A stretch of DNA of 5,048 nucleotides from Planctomycetota bacterium (GTDB lineage: Bacteria > Planctomycetota > Planctomycetia > Pirellulales > Lacipirellulaceae), in assembly GCA_013151315.1 (NCBI GenBank), contig JAADIN010000119.1:1-5048 (forward strand), given 5' to 3'. Positions 1 to 5,048 of the stretch are shown here, in pieces. The position numbers and the translations under genes were made by a program. The notes beneath the pieces were generated by a model. That model saw only the letters and a list, made by a program, of their open reading frames with translations. It searched no databases and was not told the DNA's origin. Positions within the stretch are counted from its first letter, which is position 1; each line of letters begins with the position of its first letter.

Positions 1-491
1 GTCACGTTCTCTCTGCCTTGGTGCAGAACGTGCCTGGAGTCTTGGCCCACGTCGCAGGGATGTTTGCCTCGCGCGGGTACAATATCGACAGCCTCGCCGT
101 CGGCGAGACCGAAGACCCACTCCTCTCGCGGATGACCTTTGTCGTCGTCGGCGATGGCCAGGTGCTGGCCCAGGTCCGCAAACAGCTCGAAAAAATCGTC
201 ACCGTCGTTCGCGTCGAAGACGTCAGCGCTAGCGAGTTCGTCGAACGCGATCTCATGCTGCTCAAGGTCCAAGCCGATAGCGGCAAACGATCCGAAATTA
301 GCGAGCTCTGCCAGATCTTCCGCGGTCGAGTCGTCGACGTAGCCCCCGATCAGGTCATTGTTGAAATCTCGGGGACCGAAAAAAAGGTCGAAGCCTTTAT
401 CGATTTGATGCGCCCCTACGGCATCGTCGAATTGGTACGTACCGGACGAATCGCCATGGTCCGTGGCATCGCAAATCAAAACCACCATTAA
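1..491 (+). CDS. ilvN: Acetohydroxyacid (acetolactate) synthase, small regulatory subunit; 5' end cut by window edge
   Basis: This is the regulatory subunit of acetohydroxyacid synthase, the first common enzyme of valine, leucine and isoleucine synthesis; it stimulates the catalytic IlvB subunit and carries feedback inhibition. The frame is open from base 3 and gives 162 residues before the TAA at 489-491. It begins HVLSALVQNVPGVLAHVAGM. Set against my recollection of E. coli IlvH (about 163 residues), the first visible His falls at residue 3, so only about two residues lie outside the window. An N-terminal ACT domain (about residues 3-77) is followed by the C-terminal domain (about 80-160; ERDLMLLKV, IFRGRVVDVAPD). 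The Gly and Asn that bind valine in IlvH (Gly14, Asn29) are both present, at 36-38 and 81-83, so valine sensitivity is likely (inference). A TTG at 18 and a GTG at 21 are possible internal starts, but they would cut conserved residues. It is followed 30 bases later by ilvC, probably in the same transcript. Confidence 0.96.
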   Translation, partial: HVLSALVQNVPGVLAHVAGMFASRGYNIDSLAVGETEDPLLSRMTFVVVGDGQVLAQVRKQLEKIVTVVRVEDVSASEFVERDLMLLKVQADSGKRSEISELCQIFRGRVVDVAPDQVIVEISGTEKKVEAFIDLMRPYGIVELVRTGRIAMVRGIANQNHH

Positions 492-505
492 ATCATTCAT
501 CTCAC

Positions 506-510
506 AGGAG
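506..510 (+). promoter_or_regulatory. Shine-Dalgarno site of ilvC
   Basis: AGGAG lies in the 30-base gap between the ilvN stop and the ilvC ATG, with 11 bases between it and the ATG at 522. The spacing is slightly long but usable. It supports the 522 start and separate initiation of ilvC on an ilvN-ilvC transcript. Confidence 0.6.
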
Positions 511-521
511 CTTTCCCTCTC

Positions 522-1520
522 ATGGCCGCTACGATTTACTACGACAAAGACGCCGACCTCAAAGCACTCGATGGCAAAACGATCGCCATCCTCGGTTACG
601 GTTCCCAGGGGCATGCGCATGCCCAAAACCTTCGCGACAGCGGCATAAAAGTCGTGGTCGGCCAACGACCCGGCAGTGCCAATTACGAGCTTGCCGTCAG
701 CCATGGTTTTGAGCCGTTGACGATCGAGGAAGCGACGAAGCAAGGCGATCTCATCAACCTCCTTCTGCCCGACGAGGTGCAGGGCGACATCTACCGCAAT
801 CAGATTCGCGACAACCTCTCGCCGGGCAACATTCTGATGTGCTCGCACGGCTTTAATGTTCATTTCGGACAAGTCGAAGCTCCCAAGGGCGTCGACCTGT
901 TGCTCGTTGCCCCCAAAGGCCCGGGACATCTCGTCCGCAGCGAATTTGAAGCCGGCGGCGGCGTCCCCTGCCTCATCGCCCTAAGCGACGACGCCAGCGA
1001 CAAAACCTTCCAAGCGGGCCTCGCCTACGCCAAAGGCATCGGCGGCACACGCGGCGGCGTCATCCGAACCACCTTTGCCGAAGAAACCGAAACCGATCTC
1101 TTCGGCGAGCAAGTCGTCCTCTGCGGCGGAGTCTCTGCCTTGGTAAAAGCTGGTTACGAAACACTCGTCGAAGCAGGTTACCAACCCGAGATGGCTTTTT
1201 TCGAGTGCATGCACGAGCTGAAATTGATCGTCGACCTCTTCTACCAGGGCGGCCTCAACTACATGCGATACAGCGTCTCGAACACGGCCGAGTACGGCGA
1301 CTACGTCAGTGGCCCGCGAATTGTCACCGACGAAACCAAAGCCGAGATGAAGCGCATTCTCACCGAAATCCAAGACGGCACTTTTGCTCGCAATTGGATC
1401 CTCGAAAACAAAGCCGGAGCCCCAGCGTTCAAAGCAACCCGACGTCGCGAACGGGATCACGGCGTCGAACAGATCGGCCGCGAGCTCCGAAAAATGATGT
1501 CCTGGATCGACGACAAATAA
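522..1520 (+). CDS. ilvC: Ketol-acid reductoisomerase (NADP+), class I
   Basis: This enzyme catalyses the Mg2+-dependent alkyl shift and NAD(P)H reduction of acetolactate or acetohydroxybutyrate to the dihydroxyacid, the second common step of branched-chain amino acid synthesis. The product is 332 residues, typical of short (class I) enzymes. The N-terminal Rossmann domain has GYGSQG at 25-30, and the following loop GQRPGS contains Arg48 and Ser52, which in the family favour NADPH. Further conserved sites are His109 (SHGF) and PKGPGH at 131-136. The helical C-terminal domain holds the metal and substrate ligands Asp192 and Glu196 (ETDLFGEQ), Glu232 (HELKLIVDL) and Ser253 (SVSNTAEYG). All expected catalytic residues appear intact. 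The ATG at 522 places the conserved IYYDKDAD start as expected and has an upstream AGGAG. The gene sits 30 bases after ilvN and supplies the next step after the IlvBN reaction. Confidence 0.98.
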   Translation: MAATIYYDKDADLKALDGKTIAILGYGSQGHAHAQNLRDSGIKVVVGQRPGSANYELAVSHGFEPLTIEEATKQGDLINLLLPDEVQGDIYRNQIRDNLSPGNILMCSHGFNVHFGQVEAPKGVDLLLVAPKGPGHLVRSEFEAGGGVPCLIALSDDASDKTFQAGLAYAKGIGGTRGGVIRTTFAEETETDLFGEQVVLCGGVSALVKAGYETLVEAGYQPEMAFFECMHELKLIVDLFYQGGLNYMRYSVSNTAEYGDYVSGPRIVTDETKAEMKRILTEIQDGTFARNWILENKAGAPAFKATRRRERDHGVEQIGRELRKMMSWIDDK

Positions 1521-1567
1521 GCCAAGCGAGCCGTGGCGTCCCCGCCCACGAAATCACCAACCGGCGC

Positions 1568-1597
1568 AAAGCCGAGGGATTGCAATCCCTCGGCTTT
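1568..1597. repeat. 30-base perfect palindrome (copy 1), possible bidirectional terminator
   Basis: The left arm AAAGCCGAGGGATTG (1568-1582) is followed directly by its exact reverse complement (1583-1597). It lies 47 bases after the ilvC stop and 41 bases beyond the stop of the convergent membrane-protein gene at 1639, where either strand could use it as a transcript-end hairpin. With no spacer, the RNA loop would use the central bases (TTGCAA). Only a TTT follows on the + strand, so it is not a textbook terminator. A related element at 2165-2196 marks it as a repeat. Confidence 0.85.
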
Positions 1598-1603
1598 CCA
1601 AGC

Positions 1604-1618
1604 GTGCCACCCCGGCAC
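1604..1618 (+). terminator. Small GC hairpin followed by a short T-rich stretch, possible ilvNC terminator
   Basis: GTGCC (1604-1608) can pair with GGCAC (1614-1618) around a five-base loop ACCCC, and TATTTTC follows at 1622-1628. The stem has only five pairs and the T-tract begins three bases after it, so this is a weak intrinsic terminator candidate. Together with the palindrome six bases upstream it could end the ilvN-ilvC transcript. The call rests only on base pairing and position. Confidence 0.3.
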
Positions 1619-1638
1619 CAGTATTTTCGTGAGTCGCT

Positions 1639-1911
1639 CTATTGATCCCGCTCAGCCGGTATTGCTGTAGCAACCAGCAGCTTTTGGGCAACGATCCAAA
1701 CCAGCAGCACCAACACTGCGCCAAGGCCACTGGTAACCGGCGCACCAAACCTCGCCAGAAAACCGATCCAGACATTGCTCACCATCCCGAGCAGGGCACC
1801 CAGAATGCCGACCGCCAAAGTCGACCACTCGCTCGTTTGGCACGATTTGCAGAGCAGAAGCGCCAAGCCACCCGCGGCAGCACCAATAAGTACGCTAACA
1901 ACAATTTCCAC
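1639..1911 (-). CDS. Small three-helix membrane protein, GlsB/YeaQ/YmgE-like
   Basis: The product is 90 residues, beginning MEIVVSVLIGAAAGG and ending at a TAG at 1639-1641. Three hydrophobic segments are visible, at about residues 3-20, 31-53 and 61-82, rich in Gly and Ala with small-residue spacing (GAAAGG, VGILGALLG). This length and three-helix pattern match the GlsB/YeaQ/YmgE (transglycosylase-associated) inner-membrane family, whose molecular role is poorly defined; the assignment is by pattern only. A CKSC pair (Cys21, Cys24) sits in the loop after helix 1, and I do not recall it as a family feature. I chose the GTG at 1911 because AGGGAG lies six bases upstream and the membrane pattern starts there. 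The same frame is open up to an ATG at 2097, but the extra 62 residues are Arg- and Cys-rich and do not look coded. The gene converges on ilvC. The stretch 1912-2164 upstream shows no clear promoter. Confidence 0.7.
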   Translation of the reverse strand: MEIVVSVLIGAAAGGLALLLCKSCQTSEWSTLAVGILGALLGMVSNVWIGFLARFGAPVTSGLGAVLVLLVWIVAQKLLVATAIPAERDQ

Positions 1912-2164
1912 CCGTGGCTCCCTGTTTGCAAACTCCCGATAGACGGTCCTTTCCGGAGAACAGGAAAAAGCAGTGCAATCCGAGTGCCAAATGCCGACGG
2001 GGCAACACGCATCCGACCGTAACCTCCCTCCCTGCAACCGTTTGCGACCAAAACCGAAGCCTTCTCTCCCCGCAAACAACAGTCCAATGCGCCGCAATTT
2101 TGACGACGGTCTGTATCAGTGATCCGCAACGCGCTAGCGTCGGGCATGTGCATCGTCCTCAGCA
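1912..2164. other. Intergenic stretch upstream of the small membrane-protein gene
   Basis: I see no gene here. Several frames stay open on both strands, but their translations are rich in Arg, Cys and Pro and resemble no protein I know, which is common for chance open frames in GC-rich DNA. The part around 2117-2150 holds a GC-rich motif with the octamer palindrome CGCTAGCG and may be part of a dispersed intergenic repeat. No convincing -35/-10 pair is visible on the - strand. Confidence 0.5.
1918..1923 (-). promoter_or_regulatory. Shine-Dalgarno site deciding the GTG start of the small membrane protein
   Basis: On the - strand AGGGAG is followed by six bases (CCACGG) and then GTG at 1911-1909. 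This spacing is close to ideal and is the main reason for choosing the GTG over an in-frame ATG 62 codons upstream. Confidence 0.6.
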
Positions 2165-2196
2165 CAAAGCCGGGGGATTGCAATCCCCCGGCCTTG
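2165..2196. repeat. Palindromic repeat (copy 2) at the 3' end of the exported-protein gene
   Basis: The left half GCCGGGGGATTG (2169-2180) is followed directly by its exact reverse complement (2181-2192), a 24-base perfect palindrome. After one mismatched pair (2168/2193) the arms pair for three more bases, to 2165 and 2196. It begins 16 bases beyond the stop of the - strand gene at 2213, a typical terminator position, though no real T-tract follows. It shares the core GGGATTGCAATCCC and flanking GCCG/CGGC with copy 1. A competing stem, CGGCC (2189-2193) with GGCCG (2199-2203), overlaps its right arm. Confidence 0.85.
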
Positions 2197-2212
2197 CAGG
2201 CCGAACAGCAAT

Positions 2213-3010
2213 CTACGACCCCGCAGAGCGCCGGGTAAAGCGAACCGCAGCCCGCCGGGCATCGACATCGCCCGCCAAATAGATCGCAACCTGCGCGCAA
2301 CGGTGCGTCCAAGTCTTTTGCTGCTTCATCCAGAGAATTTTTTCCTGCCCCGTCGCTTGGCAACAAATGCGTATCGAATCGCCCCGCCAAGTCTCGGGCA
2401 CCACAAATCGGATCGTCAACTCATGAACCCCTTCAAGCGAAGATTGCGACGATCGACGAAGTTTGAAAAACACGCCATGTTCCCCGTCGATAGTTCCACT
2501 CGTAATAACGGCGTGTTTGGGCGCAATCCGACTTTGCGTCTCCGTGATGACCTCACGCTTGCTGGTCCTACCCTGAATCGACGGGGTAATATGCGCAACC
2601 GCGTCGCCCAACAGCACCGGTGCTTGTCCGCCAAGCGACGCCCCCAACGAGCCACCTTTCTCGATCGTCCGGCTCCACTGAATATCTTCGCTCACGCGGC
2701 TTTCTAACTGAGTACTAGGCTCAAAACTGTGGACGCGAATCCGCCGATCGCAATCGACCGCTTCGATACGCACTTCCTCGACTTCGTCAAGATTACCGGT
2801 CGTAAGATGCACCGAGATGCGCAGCTTCAGCTCCACAATTTTCTCACCGGGAAAAACCCCTTCATATTCAGGCAACGCCAACTCACGACACTCGGCCGTA
2901 CTCCCAAAATCAAAATCAACCGACGGCCTCGCAGCCTGCGCATGCCCAGGATTGAGAGCAACGAGCCAACCCAAGGAAAATACCCAAGCAAATTGAAGAG
3001 GAGAAGACAT
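2213..3010 (-). CDS. Exported protein of unknown function with signal peptide
   Basis: The product is 265 residues, with an ATG at 3010 and a TAG at 2213-2215. Residues 1 to about 26 form a Sec signal peptide: the hydrophobic core FAWVFSLGWLVALN is followed by the cleavage-type end GHAQA before ARPS. The mature part looks largely beta-stranded, with alternating stretches such as ELKLRISVHLTT and ELTIRFVVPETWRGDSIRI. It has a Gly-rich middle (GGSLGASLGG, 119-128) and five cysteines (41, 87, 216, 217, 238) that could form disulfides outside the cytoplasm. There is no lipobox, transmembrane anchor or sorting signal that I recognise, and no known domain. It resembles conserved hypothetical secreted proteins of planctomycetes (impression from memory, unverified). 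No Shine-Dalgarno is visible upstream of the ATG, but the signal peptide beginning at this Met supports the start. The gene is divergent from lepA and is probably its own transcription unit, ending at the palindrome beyond 2196. Confidence 0.85.
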   Translation of the reverse strand: MSSPLQFAWVFSLGWLVALNPGHAQAARPSVDFDFGSTAECRELALPEYEGVFPGEKIVELKLRISVHLTTGNLDEVEEVRIEAVDCDRRIRVHSFEPSTQLESRVSEDIQWSRTIEKGGSLGASLGGQAPVLLGDAVAHITPSIQGRTSKREVITETQSRIAPKHAVITSGTIDGEHGVFFKLRRSSQSSLEGVHELTIRFVVPETWRGDSIRICCQATGQEKILWMKQQKTWTHRCAQVAIYLAGDVDARRAAVRFTRRSAGS

Positions 3011-3385
3011 AAAAGACCCAAAAAAGAATGGTTAGCGCCGACGGCCACGTCGCTTGCGCAAGGACCAACGTCGACCGCGAAAAAGCGAATACCAACAAGA
3101 CGTCGACGCGCCCCCCTGACGGCGTCGACGCCCGTAAGATTCATTACGCAGCAAAAGCAAAAAGGGTTCCGAGAGTCACCAAAAAAACCCCCCAACTGCT
3201 GGCAAACCAAAGTGGCTTGGAAAAACACCGTTCGCGATGGGCTACTCGATGCCACTGAAAGCAAGCATCCGTAGCATCGAGCGAAGTACGGAGCGACAAA
3301 TTCCTCTATTTTGCCTCACCGTGCATTGTCAATGCTTTCCCGATGCCTCCTGCTGCTTCACGCCGTTTCCTGCTAAAACTATGCC
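3011..3385. other. Divergent intergenic region between the exported-protein gene and lepA
   Basis: These 375 bases should contain the promoters for both divergent genes, but I cannot pick out a convincing pair; TTGTCA at 3326-3331 lacks a good -10 at the right distance. Visible structure includes adjoining homopolymer runs at 3181-3193 (seven A then six C, the A run extending left) and an eight-base inverted repeat at 3245-3252 and 3274-3281. Two short - strand frames are listed under findings: one Arg-rich (3032-3160) and one with a hydrophobic C-terminus (3144-3299). Neither has an ATG start, so I do not call them genes. Confidence 0.5.
3245..3281. repeat. Eight-base inverted repeat upstream of lepA
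   Basis: CTCGATGC at 3245-3252 is the exact reverse complement of GCATCGAG at 3274-3281, with 21 bases between. As RNA it would give an eight-pair stem with a large loop. It lies about 105 bases before the lepA ATG. It could be an operator half-site pair, part of a leader hairpin or chance; nothing in the sequence decides this. Confidence 0.4.
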
Positions 3386-5048
3386 ATGGAACACATTCGA
3401 AACTTCTGCATTATCGCCCATATCGACCACGGCAAAAGTCGACTCTGGCAGACCGGCTCATCCAAACTTGCGGCGGAATTGCGCAGCGAGACCTGCATGA
3501 GCAGATGCTCGATTCGATGGATATCGAGCGCGAACGGGGCATCACCATCAAGAGCAACACGATCACGCTCGACTACCACGCTCCGGATGGCAAAGACTAC
3601 CTGCTGAATCTTATTGACACGCCTGGCCACGTCGATTTTTCGCATGAAGTCAGACGCTCCCTGATGGCGTGCGAAGGTGCGCTGATCATTGTCGATGCGT
3701 CGCAGGGAGTGGAAGCACAGACGGTCGCCAACCTCTATATGGCCTTAGAGCACAATCTGGAACTGTTGCCGATCATCAATAAAATCGATTTGCCCTCTGC
3801 AGATATCGAGCGAGCTCAAGAAGCGATTGACTCGGAGTTGGGGCTCGACCCGTTCGAAGCAATTTCGATTTCCGCGAAGAACGGCATCAACATTCAGGAG
3901 GTGTTGGTGGGCATTGTCGAGAAGCTGCCCGCTCCCAAAGGCGATCCCGCCGCCCCCTTGAAAGCGCTTGTGTTTGATGCACACTTCGACAAGTTCCGTG
4001 GTGTGATATTGCAATGCCGCGTGATGGAAGGAACACTCAAACCGCGCGATACGATTCACTTCATGCACGCGAATCGCGACTTCAAGGTGGATGAAATTGG
4101 CTACAACCAATTTCAACTCCATCCCCGCAAGCAGCTCAGCGCGGGCGAAGTGGGCTACATTGTTGCTGGTGTCAAAAGTGTGCAGGATATTGAAGTCGGC
4201 GATACCATCACGCTGCTCGATCGGCAGGCAGACGAGCCCATTCCTGGCTATCAGCCAGCCCGGCAAGTTGTGTTTTCGTCCATCTACCCCATGGATACCG
4301 GCGAGTATCAGGAACTCACCAAGGCTCTGGAAAAACTAGCGATCAACGACGCGGCTTTGACATTCGAGAAAGACAGTTCGGCGGCGCTTGGTTTTGGATT
4401 TCGCTGTGGGTTTCTTGGCCTACTGCACCTCGATGTCATTCAGGAACGCTTGCAGCGAGAGTTCGATATCGGTCTGGTGATCTCCGCTCCGTCGGTGAAG
4501 TACAAACTGACCTTGAGAGATGGTTCAGAGATAGATGTGGACAACCCCAGCTACTGGCCCGATCCGATGTCGATCGAGTCTGCCAGTGAGCCGTACATCA
4601 AGGCTTCAATTCTCACTCCCGAAACGTATGTCGGCTCCGTCATGGAACTGTGCCGCGAGCATCGTTCCGACAGTCAGACGATGGACTACCTGTCTGCCAA
4701 GCGGCTGGAAGTGACCAGCGTGATGCCACTGGGCGAGGTGCTATTCGACTTCTACGGAAAATTAAAAATGCTGACGCGCGGATACGGATCGTTCGACTAC
4801 GAGCCGATCGAATATCGCAAAACCGACATCGTCAAAGTCGACATCCTCGTCAACAAAGAGCCGGTCGATACGCTGTCGTATCTCGTACACCGCGACAAAG
4901 CACGAGCCCGCGCTTTGCACTACTGCGAAAAGCTGGCCAAGGAGATTCCTCGCCATCAATTCAAGATTCCCATCCAAGGCGCGATCGGCGGCGAGATTAT
5001 CGCCCGCACCACCGTCGCCCCGTTCCGCAAAGACGTCACCGAAAAACT
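3386..5048 (+). CDS. lepA: Elongation factor 4 (LepA) GTPase; frameshifted in the P-loop and cut by the right window edge
   Basis: LepA (EF4) is a ribosome-binding translational GTPase that affects initiation, elongation and back-translocation. The gene opens MEHIRNFCIIAHIDHGK, the normal LepA N-terminus. Near 3434-3441 the frame breaks and continues one frame over to the window end with no stop. Removing two bases restores GKSTLADRL and a continuous product of 553 residues in the window; the family is about 600, so 45-50 are missing at the right. In restored numbering the G domain has G1 AHIDHGKST (11-19), switch I RGIT (50-53), G3 DTPGH (77-81), G4 NKID (131-134) and G5 SAK (162-164). Domain II follows (about 187-275), then the EF-G III/V-like region and the LepA-specific C-terminal domain (YLVHRDKAR, IPRHQFKIPIQG). 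As written, the first frame stops at 3605-3607. A downstream ATG at 3505 would omit the P-loop. Identity is certain; whether the gene is functional is not. Confidence 0.95.
3434..3441 (+). other. Frameshift site in lepA (two surplus bases)
   Basis: The sequence reads GGC AAA AGT CGA CTC TGG, giving HGKSRLW, where every LepA has HGKSTLAD. Reading GGC AAG TCG ACT CTG GCA (two A removed from the AAAA run at 3434-3437) or deleting AG restores GKSTLA and joins both frames. A one-base loss would instead leave one extra residue in the P-loop, so a two-base insertion fits better. Likely causes are homopolymer miscalling, assembly error or a real slippage mutation. Confidence 0.9.

Noticed and set aside
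981..1460. 159-codon open frame on the - strand
   Set aside because: It lies wholly inside ilvC, whose product is complete with all catalytic residues. The antisense frame is a codon-bias shadow with no recognisable protein features.
1912..2097. N-terminal extension of the small membrane protein to an ATG at 2097
   Set aside because: The added 62 residues are Arg/Cys-rich and unlike a membrane-protein N-terminus, and the GTG at 1911 has a well-placed AGGGAG.
1779..2390. 203-codon open frame on the - strand
   Set aside because: It runs through the palindrome at 2165-2196 and overlaps two better-supported genes; the translation has no domain-like character.
2827..3264. 145-codon open frame on the - strand with hydrophobic stretches
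   Set aside because: It overlaps the signal-peptide region of the exported-protein gene in another frame; the hydrophobic runs are shadows of that gene and of homopolymers.
3326..3380. TTGTCA and TAAAAC as a lepA promoter
   Set aside because: The spacing is far from 16-18 bases and TAAAAC sits directly against the ATG; no acceptable -10 lies 17 bases after TTGTCA.
1521..3385. Mobile element, CRISPR array, tRNA or defence system in the accessory-looking middle
   Set aside because: I saw no transposase, integrase, terminal repeats with target duplication, regularly spaced repeats, cloverleaf fold or recognisable defence protein.
3070..3443. Repeated GTCGAC hexamers (3070, 3102, 3124, 3438), one at the lepA frameshift
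   Set aside because: The same hexamer also occurs inside ilvC and further along lepA, so it is common in this DNA and not evidence for a site-specific element or cloning junction.
3745..4266. 173-codon open frame on the - strand
   Set aside because: It is antisense to the intact G domain and domain II of lepA and has no independent support.

Overview
The window looks like ordinary chromosome from a moderately GC-rich bacterium, most likely a planctomycete of the Pirellula/Blastopirellula kind. This placement is inference. It rests on housekeeping genes spread among lineage-type hypothetical genes, a secreted protein of unknown function whose style resembles planctomycete proteins, weak or absent Shine-Dalgarno sites at several genes, and palindromic intergenic repeats. 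No database search was possible.

Layout. Bases 1-1520 hold the 3' part of a branched-chain amino acid operon on the + strand: ilvN (regulatory subunit of acetohydroxyacid synthase, cut by the left edge by about two residues) and, 30 bases later, a complete class I ilvC (ketol-acid reductoisomerase). They supply successive steps of valine, leucine and isoleucine synthesis; ilvB probably lies just left of the window. A 30-base perfect palindrome (1568-1597) and a small hairpin (1604-1618) follow, between ilvC and a convergent gene.

Bases 1639-3010 carry two - strand genes. One is a small three-helix membrane protein resembling the GlsB/YeaQ/YmgE family (1639-1911, GTG start). The other is a 265-residue exported protein of unknown function (2213-3010). 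A second palindrome (2165-2196) lies just beyond the 3' end of the exported-protein gene. It is clearly the same element as the first and carries a compensatory base-pair change.

Bases 3011-3385 are a divergent intergenic region with an inverted repeat, long homopolymer runs and two doubtful small reading frames on the - strand. From 3386 to the right edge runs lepA (elongation factor 4). It is recognisable along its whole length but broken by a two-base excess in the P-loop codons near 3434-3441. The gene continues past the right edge, lacking about 45-50 C-terminal residues.

I found no mobile element, CRISPR array, tRNA, rRNA or defence system. The observations most worth checking are the lepA frameshift, which is either a sequencing/assembly error or a real lesion, and the paired palindromes.
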